A DNA stretch of 10,170 nucleotides from the NCBI GenBank assembly GCA_017407365.1, contig JAFQWR010000103.1, forward strand, positions 1 to 10,170. The letters are read 5' to 3'. Positions 1-7,391 of the stretch are shown here, piece after piece. The notes under the pieces are model-generated. The model ran no database searches. It was not told where the DNA came from and was given only the letters and a program-made list of their open reading frames with translations. This DNA comes from Clostridia bacterium. Its GTDB lineage: Bacteria; Bacillota; Clostridia; Christensenellales; HGM11417. The position numbers and the translations under genes were made by a program. Numbering within the stretch: the stretch's first letter is position 1; each line of letters starts with the position of its first letter.

Positions 1-162
1 AAGCTTGCAAAAAATATTTATGCCGCAGGTGAGGTTCTTGATGCTGACGGCGACTGCGGCGGATACAATCTGCATTTTGCATGGTGTAGCGCCATGCAGG
101 TTGCTACAGCAATTCTGGAGGAAAAATGCTACAAAGAATTACTGAAATTAAGCTCAGATTAG
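1..162 (+). CDS. 3' end of BaiN/HI0933-like FAD-binding oxidoreductase (partial)
   Basis: The first reading frame is open from the window edge to TAG at 160-162 and gives 53 residues of a C-terminus. It contains IYAAGEVLDADGDCGGYN followed by a helix beginning LHFAWCSAMQVA. This is the characteristic C-terminal FAD-contacting segment of the COG2081 (HI0933/YhiN/BaiN, 'aminoacetone oxidase') flavoprotein family, where the usual form is 'GEVLDVDGxCGGYNLQxA'. Family members bind FAD; BaiN has been linked to bile-acid reduction, but the physiological substrate of most members is unknown and cannot be told from this fragment. The 5' part lies outside the window. The end overlaps the next gene by 37 bp, and that gene's ribosome binding site (GGAGG near 116-120) lies inside this coding sequence, so the two flavoproteins are probably translationally coupled. 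The family call is firm; the substrate is unknown. Confidence 0.85.
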   Translation, partial: KLAKNIYAAGEVLDADGDCGGYNLHFAWCSAMQVATAILEEKCYKELLKLSSD

Positions 163-1661
163 ATGAGCCCGAAGCGCTTGTAAGGGAACGTGCTGCAAAA
201 AAAGCCGGAATTCCCCTTGGCAAGGTGAAATATTTTAAAATTACCAAAAAGGCAGTAGACGCAAGAGATAAGCGCAATATTGCATTGGTATATGCCGCAG
301 AACTATCCGATAAGGAAGAAACACATAAGCCCTTTACCTATCCCAAAGTAAATAACGCACCGCCCATTGCCATTGCAGGCTTTGGCCCTGCGGGTATATT
401 TGCCGCATTAACACTGGCAAAGGCAGGCTTTAAGCCTGTTGTTTACGAAAAAGGCGGAACAGCAACCGAACGCACTGAGGCAGTACGGGATTTCTGGAAC
501 GGAAGCAGTTTGGATGAATCTACCAACGTACAGTTTGGCGAGGGGGGCGCAGGTACCTTTTCGGACGGCAAGCTGACCACAAACATCCGCGATCCTCTAT
601 GCGAGGAGGTATTAAGGGAGTTTGTTGAGGCAGGCGCCCCACAGGAGATAGCATATCTTGCTAAGCCGCATATCGGCACCGATCATCTTGTGAAGGTAGT
701 GGTAAACCTACGCAAAAAAATCAAAGCACTTGGCGGAACCGTACTCTTTCATCAGCCTCTGCTTGATTTTGAAACAAAAAACGGCAGAATATCCTCCGTT
801 ATCTCTAAGGACGGTAAGCAGGAGTTTTCTCACCTGATTCTTGCAACCGGTCACAGCGCAAGAGATATATACCGTCTGCTTTTAAGCAAGGGCTTTCCTT
901 TAACGCCAAAAGTCTTTTCTGTGGGTGTGCGCATCGAGCATCTGCAAAGCAATATCAACAAAAGCCAATACGGAGCGTTAGCAGGGCATCCTTCGTTACC
1001 GCCTGCAGAATATAAGATGGCATATCACGGCGCAAGAAGCGCATATACCTTTTGTATGTGCCCGGGCGGCACGGTCGTTGCATCGCAATCGGAAAGGGAT
1101 GCCATCGTTACCAACGGTATGAGCGCCTTTGCCCGTGACGGTGTTAACGCCAATGCGGCGTTGCTTGTAAACGTCACCCCTGAGGATTTCCCTTCTCATC
1201 CGCTTGGCGGCGTGATGTTTCAGGAGCAATTAGAGCGCCTTGCCTTCCGTGCGGCAGGTGAAAGTCACCGTGCGCCCTGCCAACGCAATGAGGATTTTAT
1301 TAAAAACAGAATCAGTCATGCCTTCGGAGAGGTAAAGCCAACCTACCAGCCGGGCATAACCTTCTGCAATCTGAACGATATTTTACCTGAATATGTAAGC
1401 GGTACGTTGAAGGAAGCAATCAGCTATATGGACAGACGCCTGCACGGATTTGCACATCCCGACGCATTGCTCACGGGCGTTGAAACGAGGTCGAGTGCAC
1501 CTGTAAGAATTGAACGTGGCGAAAACAAGCAATCCACTTACATTTCAGGAATTTATCCCTGCGGTGAAGGATGCGGATATGCAGGCGGTATTATGAGCGC
1601 GGCGGTCGACGGCATCAAGGTTGCAAGAGCAATCATTGAACAATACATATCATTAGAATAA
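126..1661 (+). CDS. FAD-dependent dehydrogenase, COG2509 family
   Basis: A 511-residue protein of the uncharacterised COG2509 FAD-dependent dehydrogenase family, complete and of about the usual length. Residues 1-65 form the small family-specific N-terminal domain (RITEIKLRLDEP, then a Lys-rich strand). The FAD Rossmann motif GFGPAG is at 85-90, with the strand ending VVYEKG at 105-110. A Gly-rich flavin-contact segment, FGEGGAGTFSDGKL, is at 137-150, and the second dinucleotide signature LILATGHSARD at 237-247. The C-terminal flavin-closing segment PCGEGCGYAGGIMSAAVDG is at 478-496 and is strongly conserved in the family. No signal peptide or membrane segment is visible, so it is probably cytosolic. 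The ATG at 126 is chosen because GGAGG lies 5-6 bases upstream, although this start is inside the preceding flavoprotein gene. A 34-bp hairpin terminator follows the stop codon. Reaction and substrate are unknown. Confidence 0.92.
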   Translation: MLQRITEIKLRLDEPEALVRERAAKKAGIPLGKVKYFKITKKAVDARDKRNIALVYAAELSDKEETHKPFTYPKVNNAPPIAIAGFGPAGIFAALTLAKAGFKPVVYEKGGTATERTEAVRDFWNGSSLDESTNVQFGEGGAGTFSDGKLTTNIRDPLCEEVLREFVEAGAPQEIAYLAKPHIGTDHLVKVVVNLRKKIKALGGTVLFHQPLLDFETKNGRISSVISKDGKQEFSHLILATGHSARDIYRLLLSKGFPLTPKVFSVGVRIEHLQSNINKSQYGALAGHPSLPPAEYKMAYHGARSAYTFCMCPGGTVVASQSERDAIVTNGMSAFARDGVNANAALLVNVTPEDFPSHPLGGVMFQEQLERLAFRAAGESHRAPCQRNEDFIKNRISHAFGEVKPTYQPGITFCNLNDILPEYVSGTLKEAISYMDRRLHGFAHPDALLTGVETRSSAPVRIERGENKQSTYISGIYPCGEGCGYAGGIMSAAVDGIKVARAIIEQYISLE

Positions 1662-1665
1662 AAAT

Positions 1666-1699
1666 AAGGTCTGTTTGCAACTGTGCAAACAGACCTTTT
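1666..1699. terminator. Bidirectional rho-independent terminator between convergent genes
   Basis: A perfect 13-bp inverted repeat, AGGTCTGTTTGCA (1667-1679) and TGCAAACAGACCT (1684-1696), encloses a four-base loop (ACTG). A/T pairs extend the stem on the outside. On the plus strand it is followed by TTTTC, and on the minus strand by a T-rich run (the complement of TAAAAATAA at 1659-1667). It starts 4 bases after the flavoprotein stop and 3 bases beyond the end of the ClC gene stop, so it can end transcription from both sides. Confidence 0.9.
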
Positions 1700-1702
1700 C
1701 AT

Positions 1703-3259
1703 TTAATTATTCATAACGAGAGCACACAGCTCCTCTTCTATTGCCGCTTTGTCGTAGCCCTCTGCCTTAAAGCGCAGAATATCACCAGCTTCGAGCTTTG
1801 TTCTGCCATCGGGCACAAAAACCTCTTCTCTACGGGAAATACTCTCAATTCGGCAGGTCACAGGCCATAAAATCTCTCTGACCACCTTGCCCTCTGCAAA
1901 GGAACCGCCGTCTACCAAAAGCTCAAACGAAAAGCTTTGCAATACCTTTCCCACGTTAGCACGTTCAATTTCTTTTTCGAGAAATACGTGATAAATGGGA
2001 ATACGCTGACACATCTCCGCAACGATATAAGCAAAAAACACCTCTAAGCCAAGCGACAAAAAGCCCGAGCCTGCGCCGGTGGCTTCTACGATAAGAACCA
2101 TCGCGGTAATCGGAGTGCGGATGCTTGCACCCAAAAATGCCGCCATGCTGAGAAGAATTACCGTCTGATAATAGCTTTCGCTCATACCGAACATAATACC
2201 GATATCCCCAATGACACCGCCAAGAAGTGCGCCGATGGTCAGCATAGGAATAAACAGGCCGCCCGTAATACCCGAATGCAGGCTGAGCGTAACCAGAATA
2301 AGCTTCAAGCCAAGCAGAAGCAAGGCATATTTCAGAAGATATTCTCCGCTTAACAGCTTGTGAATGATTCGGATACCGCTACCAACGGAATCCAGAAAGC
2401 AAAGACCGACGATACCGGAAAGAACAAAAATAGCCAGAATAAATACAAATTGCTTGGCTTTCGTTTTGGCTGAATGCTTATCGGCAATCAGCAAAAGCTT
2501 GTTAAACAGCACGGAAAAGACACCGCATACAAGACCGATAATCAGTAAAATCCAGCTTTGAGAAACGGGAATAGGCTGAAGTGTACCTGCAATAGGAAGA
2601 AGTAAGCCCTTTCCGCCCCACAGCGAGCTAATTGCATGTGAGGTGAAGCAACCCGAAAAGACTGAGGTTGCAACCGTTACCAAAAGCAGCGGGTCGATTT
2701 TTTTATGTACCTCTTCGAGTGAGAAGATAATACCTGTGAGCGGAGCACCGAATGCAACTGCTATACCCGTGCTTGCACCGCCTGTAGAGATGTATCTGCG
2801 CCAGGCAAAGTCATTTTTTCCGATTTCACTTACACCCTGAGAGGTTGCGGCGCCAAGCTGAACGCAAGGCCCCTCGCTACCGACGGAAAGACCGCCGAAA
2901 AAGGAAAGAAAGCTACCCAAAAGGGTGCCGATGACAAGGCGATACCAACGGAAGGACAACACACCGCGCAAAAGCCCCTCTGTTCTCGGAATACCGCTTC
3001 CCTTCACCTCGGGTATTTTTGTGAGCAGTAAAAACATCAATACTGCAAGCACGGCAAGCCCGAGGAAAAACAGCGGTAAATAATAAAGATTATTTTTTAC
3101 AAAAAAATAGATTTCGTAGGAATGCTCAGAAAGCCAATCCGATACAAAGGAAAACAAACTGATCACGGCACCTACAACAGCACCTGATATGCCGCTGTAT
3201 ATAAGAACAGGCAGTAAAACGTGAGTAAGATAGCCGATGGATGAATTTTTCTTTTGCAT
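1703..3259 (-). CDS. ClC-family H+/Cl- exchange transporter with C-terminal RCK_C (TrkA-C) domain
   Basis: A multi-spanning voltage-gated chloride channel (ClC) family protein. Numbering here is from the upstream GTG at 3268. The chloride-coordinating motif GSGIP is at 90-94. The second selectivity motif is GSEGP at 130-134, with the external gating glutamate E132. The 'proton glutamate' region SLEEV has E185/E186, the GGLFIP motif is at 336-341, and a tyrosine (Y426, RIPIY) matches the inner-gate tyrosine of E. coli ClcA. Having both glutamates argues for an H+/Cl- antiporter rather than a passive channel. Residues about 445-518 resemble an RCK_C/TrkA-C ligand-binding domain, common on Gram-positive ClCs. 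It is the last gene of the minus-strand operon. I prefer ATG at 3259, with AAGAG 8 bases upstream as for hslO; GTG at 3268, only 2 bp after the previous stop, is the alternative and adds three residues. The motif reads Ser where many ClCs have Arg or Lys (G[RK]EGP). Confidence 0.93.
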   Translation of the reverse strand: MQKKNSSIGYLTHVLLPVLIYSGISGAVVGAVISLFSFVSDWLSEHSYEIYFFVKNNLYYLPLFFLGLAVLAVLMFLLLTKIPEVKGSGIPRTEGLLRGVLSFRWYRLVIGTLLGSFLSFFGGLSVGSEGPCVQLGAATSQGVSEIGKNDFAWRRYISTGGASTGIAVAFGAPLTGIIFSLEEVHKKIDPLLLVTVATSVFSGCFTSHAISSLWGGKGLLLPIAGTLQPIPVSQSWILLIIGLVCGVFSVLFNKLLLIADKHSAKTKAKQFVFILAIFVLSGIVGLCFLDSVGSGIRIIHKLLSGEYLLKYALLLLGLKLILVTLSLHSGITGGLFIPMLTIGALLGGVIGDIGIMFGMSESYYQTVILLSMAAFLGASIRTPITAMVLIVEATGAGSGFLSLGLEVFFAYIVAEMCQRIPIYHVFLEKEIERANVGKVLQSFSFELLVDGGSFAEGKVVREILWPVTCRIESISRREEVFVPDGRTKLEAGDILRFKAEGYDKAAIEEELCALVMNN

Positions 3260-3270
3260 AGCGGGCACTC

Positions 3271-4086
3271 TTACTTTTTATCCTGAAGATTCTTTAATGC
3301 CTGATAGGAGGGATCGTGAGAAAAATCACGGACAATATCACAGGGCTCACCCAAGCGCTCTATCGCATTTTTCAGCTCAACAAAGCTGAGATAGGTGATT
3401 TCCTCAGAGCAAACCTTGCGCTTTAATGCAGGTAATGCACGCTCATCGCCGTACCTGCCAAGATATGCGGCAAATAAGGGAGTGTTGATATCCTTATCGA
3501 AAAACTCCATCAATAGGTCAAAGGTTCTGTCATCCTTCTTGGCGTTTACCAGAATATCACATAGAAATTCCCTTGCGGTATCACTATACAGAATCAGATC
3601 CTGCATAACGTAATCGTATACCCAATCGGGGTCCTGATTCAACAGCTCGCAGGCAAGCTCTTTAAGGGGAACGCCGTAATCGTCATTCAGAATCCACTCT
3701 GCATAAACGGGGAAGCCAATGGTAGATTGCAGCTCCTGCAACAGATTGGCGGTAACCGTTTGAAGCTCCTCATTATTGACCGTTAACAGCTTGGAAAGCG
3801 GCTGCGCGATTTCCTTACGCGTTGTGATTTCATCGAGAAGAATCTGCGGAAGGCTGATGCCCTGCAATACGTATTCAGACAAAAGCAGAACAAGCTCTCC
3901 GTCCGATTTCGACTGAAAATACTGCACGGGCGAGCAACCGAGATTGGGATATACCGTTTCGGACCATGCGGTGTAGAAATCGGGGATTTTTTCCTCCAAC
4001 ACCTCGGGCTTTATCTTACCCGCATATTTTTTTACGAGATTCATTGCAAATTTTTGAAAATGCTTATCAAAATCAATCAATTTCAT
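3271..4086 (-). CDS. Uncharacterised all-helical HEAT-like repeat protein
   Basis: A 271-residue protein that I cannot assign to a named family. It looks all-helical, acidic and soluble, with no signal peptide or membrane segment. Residues about 60-230 can be read as successive helix pairs. The segment FAAYLGRYGDERALPALKRK (205-224) has the spacing and conserved Asp/Arg of a HEAT/ARM-type repeat ('LGxxGDxRAxPAL'), which suggests a curved protein-binding scaffold. The N-terminal part (residues 30-60) contains DFYTAWSE and is more irregular. The start is ATG at 4086, with GAGGAG 9 bases upstream inside the last codons of the TPR gene. The gap from the TPR stop is only 6 bp, and the stop is 2-11 bp before the ClC start. 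Co-transcription with a TPR protein suggests the two work together, perhaps on a shared partner, but this is inference only. Confidence 0.8.
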   Translation of the reverse strand: MKLIDFDKHFQKFAMNLVKKYAGKIKPEVLEEKIPDFYTAWSETVYPNLGCSPVQYFQSKSDGELVLLLSEYVLQGISLPQILLDEITTRKEIAQPLSKLLTVNNEELQTVTANLLQELQSTIGFPVYAEWILNDDYGVPLKELACELLNQDPDWVYDYVMQDLILYSDTAREFLCDILVNAKKDDRTFDLLMEFFDKDINTPLFAAYLGRYGDERALPALKRKVCSEEITYLSFVELKNAIERLGEPCDIVRDFSHDPSYQALKNLQDKK

Positions 4087-4092
4087 ATCGTG

Positions 4093-5778
4093 CTACTCCT
4101 CTATCTTTATGTGAAAAACCTCATCCAAATAACGGTAAACAGTTTCGCGGTTTACCTTTTTTACCTCGTCAATTGCATACACACGCTCCGGCAAGGCACC
4201 GCTTAATGCAAGAAGATACGCCGCAAGCATTGCCTTATAATCGACCTCTTGCGCTTCATCCGCATATGCCTTAATCTTGGGATACAACGTTTTTACCGCA
4301 TTCTTTGCCCCCTCCCCAAAGGATATTGCATGGCTGATTGCCGTGCAATAGAGCTTTCTGAGCTCCGCAGAATGAGTGTCAAAATCTTGCGGATAGGAAA
4401 AGGACAAATGCTTGGGTAGATTGCCAAGAGAAAGAAAGACACTCTTAGGCGTATAGTAATCGAGATACAACGCAAGCAAGCTGAGCTTCACGAGGTCGGG
4501 AATTGTGGGAAGGCACAAAAGAACCTTAAGCTCCTCTCTTGCATCCTCGCCGTAAAAGCCACTCATAAAAACGGGTAGCTGACTGACGTTCATATAATAC
4601 AAAATATTATTCCGTAAATACAAATAATCGTCGTAATCGTATTGCTCAGTATTGTGCGGTGCAACACTGAGCGTTTTGGCAAGCTCCAAAAACACCCTTC
4701 TTTCTGCCGTTTCACGAATTTCACGCATTGCCTTAGCATCGAGCACAGCGTACTCCTCTCTCTCAATCACCTCTATAAGCGTAAGCAAAAAGGCATCCTT
4801 GGTACGAAGCAGTAATGCATCCTTTAACGTTTTAATTGCATCGCTTTTTTGCCCCAGATTGTAGTACACCTGTGTAAGACTATGGTAAACACCGGGATAA
4901 AAGGGCATTAAAACAGCAAGTTTTTTGCAAATCGGCAAGGCATCCTTGTGCCTGCCTGTTGCTTCAAACACCGAAAGCATCTTAAATAGAAGCTCGGGAT
5001 CATCCGTTTTTTGCTTTGAAAGACGGTCTAACAGCGGTTCTGCCTTTTCCGTTTCGCATAAGGCAAGATAAATGGTAATTGCAGAGCAAAGCAAAAAGAT
5101 ATCGTTGGGATATTTGCTCAATGCTCTTTGATATATTTCAATGGATTCCGCCTCTTTTTCCTCAAAAAAGCTGCAAGCACCAAGCAAGGCGGCCGCCTGG
5201 GCGTAGCTCTTACTGCAAATGGGAACCGTCTGCAAAAGCTCACGGGCTTTATCTGTTTCGTAATGCTCCAGGTGTGCGCGTGCTTCTGTCAATCTCTGGC
5301 GGTAAAGCTGCTCCGATTCCGGATAGACCACACGGAAGGGGAAATTTTGCTTACGGCGCTGTAAGGCCTCCTCATGCATTTCTTCAAGCACAAATCTGCG
5401 CTCCTCGCTGTAATCCTCGTCATCCTGCTCCTTATGAGCAGAATGCGCCAAAAGCAAGCAGCTTTCCTTTTCTAACCCCATTCTTGCATAATCCTGTGCA
5501 AGATACAGGTAGTTATCAGAAAGATCGCCGAATATTTCACACATCACCATACGAATGCAGGCGGCACGGTTCAGATTTCCCGTTTGCGAGCACATCGTTG
5601 CATACATATCAAAATATAAATAATCCGGACAAAGGCAAATGGCACGCTCGAACATATCAACCGCAAGCGGATAATTGCCTGCCTCCCATGCATACATTGC
5701 ACGGTTGTAAACGTTATCAGCATGGTCAGCCGCACGGATTATTTTACAATTACTCTGCTTTTTTTTCACGAATGACAC
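4093..5778 (-). CDS. Tetratricopeptide repeat (TPR) protein
   Basis: A 561-residue soluble protein built largely of TPR-like helix pairs. The clearest is residues 21-53 (YNRAMYAWEAGNYPLAVDMF, ending in the TPR-typical Pro at 51). Others lie at about 87-115, 195-228 (EKEAESIEIYQRALSKYP), 263-295 (ATGRHKDALPICKKLAVLMP) and 297-325 (VYYNLGQKSDAIKTLKDAL). Residues 330-561 are helical but less repeat-like, possibly a family-specific domain. There is no signal peptide or catalytic motif, so it is probably a cytosolic protein-interaction scaffold. The start is GTG at 5778 with AAAGG 6 bases upstream; a second GTG at 5769 is almost equally supported. Either start lies inside the end of hslO (overlap 29 or 20 bp), indicating translational coupling with Hsp33. 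The client or partner is unknown. Confidence 0.85.
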   Translation of the reverse strand: MSFVKKKQSNCKIIRAADHADNVYNRAMYAWEAGNYPLAVDMFERAICLCPDYLYFDMYATMCSQTGNLNRAACIRMVMCEIFGDLSDNYLYLAQDYARMGLEKESCLLLAHSAHKEQDDEDYSEERRFVLEEMHEEALQRRKQNFPFRVVYPESEQLYRQRLTEARAHLEHYETDKARELLQTVPICSKSYAQAAALLGACSFFEEKEAESIEIYQRALSKYPNDIFLLCSAITIYLALCETEKAEPLLDRLSKQKTDDPELLFKMLSVFEATGRHKDALPICKKLAVLMPFYPGVYHSLTQVYYNLGQKSDAIKTLKDALLLRTKDAFLLTLIEVIEREEYAVLDAKAMREIRETAERRVFLELAKTLSVAPHNTEQYDYDDYLYLRNNILYYMNVSQLPVFMSGFYGEDAREELKVLLCLPTIPDLVKLSLLALYLDYYTPKSVFLSLGNLPKHLSFSYPQDFDTHSAELRKLYCTAISHAISFGEGAKNAVKTLYPKIKAYADEAQEVDYKAMLAAYLLALSGALPERVYAIDEVKKVNRETVYRYLDEVFHIKIEE

Positions 5779-6646
5779 CCTTTTCCTTTAAGCGGTCGAG
5801 TGCAGGCTTATCATACACATACTGCTTTCCGCAAAACTGACAGCCAACCTCTATGCTACCTCTTTCCTCTAAAAGCTCATACGCCTCAGAGGCAGACAGG
5901 GTGGACAGCACACGGTCAGCAACACGCTTGCTGCATTTACACTTGAAGCGCGCTTCCTTATGCTCCAATATTTCAAGCTGAGCTTCTCCAAAATATTGCA
6001 AAAGCACCTCTTCTGCGGTATGTGTCTTGAAATCGGAGGAAACCTGCGTAAGACGGCTTACAATTTCTTCCGTTGTCTTGATATCCTCCTCCCTGCAGAA
6101 GGGAAGAATTTGCACCACAATTCCTCCTGCGCCCAGGCATTTTCCGTTACTACCCATCATAACGCCAAGCGCCACCGCGCAAGCCTGCTGCTCGCTCTGA
6201 TAAAAATACTGCGTAAAATCCTCTGCAATTTCGCCTGAAACAAGGGGAAGCTGTGCCACAAAAGGGTCCTTTAAGCCAAGGTCCTTTACCACACTCATTC
6301 TGCCGGGAATGCCAACACCGCCCGACACATCCAGCTTTCCATTGGGTTTAAGAGGCAATTCCACCTGAGGATTTTCTACGTAGCCCCTTACGTTACCCTT
6401 GCTGTCACAGGCTGTAACCAGAGCCCCCAAAGGGCCCTCGCCACGGATATTTACTGTTACGGAATCGTTTTTACCCTTCAGATTACACCCGATTACCGCT
6501 GTTGCGGTTAGCATACGACCAAGCGCCGCTGCTGCCGTATTACTAAGCCCGTGAAGCTTCACAGCCTTGCTGACAATATCCGTGCTCTTTATTACGGTTA
6601 CCCCAACGGCACCGTTCAAAATAACTGCCTTAATAATTTCTGCCAT
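5750..6646 (-). CDS. hslO: Hsp33 redox-regulated molecular chaperone
   Basis: A 298-residue Hsp33-family protein, complete and of normal length. The N-terminal domain carries typical family segments: the start MAEIIKAVILNGAVGVTVIK, ALGRMLTATAVIG (41-53), the glycine-rich VNIRGEGPLGALV (65-77) and GNVRGYVENP (84-93). The C-terminal redox switch has the four zinc-binding cysteines in the expected C-x-C (C236, C238) and C-x-x-C (C269, C272) arrangement. In characterised Hsp33, oxidation of these cysteines releases zinc, unfolds the linker and activates an ATP-independent holdase in the cytosol. The ATG at 6646 is 4 bp after the methyltransferase stop, with AAGAG 8 bases upstream. The 3' end overlaps the TPR gene start by up to 29 bp. 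No separate promoter is seen, so its expression probably follows the operon promoter near 8788. Confidence 0.97.
   Translation of the reverse strand: MAEIIKAVILNGAVGVTVIKSTDIVSKAVKLHGLSNTAAAALGRMLTATAVIGCNLKGKNDSVTVNIRGEGPLGALVTACDSKGNVRGYVENPQVELPLKPNGKLDVSGGVGIPGRMSVVKDLGLKDPFVAQLPLVSGEIAEDFTQYFYQSEQQACAVALGVMMGSNGKCLGAGGIVVQILPFCREEDIKTTEEIVSRLTQVSSDFKTHTAEEVLLQYFGEAQLEILEHKEARFKCKCSKRVADRVLSTLSASEAYELLEERGSIEVGCQFCGKQYVYDKPALDRLKEKGVIREKKAE
5779..5790 (-). promoter_or_regulatory. Ribosome binding site of the TPR gene, inside hslO
   Basis: On the minus strand the sequence TAAAGGAAAAGG immediately precedes the GTG at 5778. AAAGG (5789-5785) lies 6 bases before this GTG, and the second AAGG lies 9 bases before an in-frame GTG at 5769. 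This is the main support for a GTG start within the hslO coding region. The next in-frame ATG encodes M28, which would discard part of the first TPR helix. Confidence 0.6.
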
Positions 6647-6650
6647 AATT

Positions 6651-7388
6651 TCAACTCTTAATCGCTATAAACTGAATTCTATTTTCATTCCCGTTGGGAA
6701 TTTCTGTGGTACCAAAGGAAAATGCGTGCACAGCAGCAAACCCTGCCTCATATAAAAGAGAGATGATTTCCTCTGTTTCGTAAACCGTTTGCGTGTGCCT
6801 TTCATCCTTACGCAAAAACATACCGTTTGGCTGTTTTACAAACAGGGTAATATCCATCACCAATGCGCCGTTTTCCTTACGGTTGTTCCAAAGAAGTGTG
6901 ATATCGTCGCCATCATCAAAAAAAACGGAGCCATCCATTGCGTTGAGCTTACTGCTTGAGCTGATGTCAAAAAGGTACACACCGCCCGATTTCAAGCCCT
7001 TATATGCATTGAGAAACGCTTTTTTTACACAATCCTTAGGCAGGTAATTTACTCCATCGCAGGCAGACAACACAAAATCAACCTTTTTAGGGATTTTGTA
7101 GTTAGTCATATCTCCTTGCACGAACAGAAGCCTTCTGCCCATTTTGGCGGCATTGGCGGATGCCTGAGAAAGCATATCGGGCGAAATATCCACGCCGAAA
7201 ATATTCCAACCCAGACGGCTCAGCGAGGCGGTGATCAAGCCTGTGCCGCAACCGAAATCCACCCCTGTTTTTCCCTTACAAAACTGCAACAGCAGCGTAT
7301 GCAAATACTGCGACCATGTATCATAGTCGCAGTCTTGGTTCATTTTATCATAATATGGCGCTAAACACGCGTATGCAGATTTTACCAT
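6651..7388 (-). CDS. Class I SAM-dependent methyltransferase
   Basis: A 245-residue Rossmann-fold methyltransferase. Motif I, VDFGCGTG, is at 43-50 and binds S-adenosylmethionine. The acidic residue after strand beta-2 is D67 (FGVDIS), the motif II/III region is QGDMTNY (91-97), and motif IV FVLSACDGVNYL is at 105-116. LKSGGVYLFDIS (132-143) is the usual beta-5 region. The N-terminal YACLAPYYDKM is typical of small-molecule methyltransferases of the Methyltransf_11/25 type, such as B. subtilis YqeM-like proteins. The substrate is not recognisable. It is soluble, with no signal peptide. ATG at 7388 follows the upstream stop by 3 bp; its only Shine-Dalgarno-like sequence is GAAG within the lysine-rich 3' end of the preceding gene, so coupling to that gene is likely. 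Confidence 0.92.
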   Translation of the reverse strand: MVKSAYACLAPYYDKMNQDCDYDTWSQYLHTLLLQFCKGKTGVDFGCGTGLITASLSRLGWNIFGVDISPDMLSQASANAAKMGRRLLFVQGDMTNYKIPKKVDFVLSACDGVNYLPKDCVKKAFLNAYKGLKSGGVYLFDISSSSKLNAMDGSVFFDDGDDITLLWNNRKENGALVMDITLFVKQPNGMFLRKDERHTQTVYETEEIISLLYEAGFAAVHAFSFGTTEIPNGNENRIQFIAIKS

Positions 7389-7391
7389 ATA

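Noticed and set aside
996..1229. Minus-strand open frame of 77 codons inside the COG2509 gene
   Set aside because: It is a shadow of a conserved flavoprotein coding region with no supporting signals.
5079..5840. Long plus-strand open frame (253 codons) opposite the TPR gene and the end of hslO
   Set aside because: The translation is rich in Pro, His, Arg and Cys and has no domain. The opposite strand encodes a clear TPR protein and Hsp33 C-terminus across the same bases. It is an antisense shadow.
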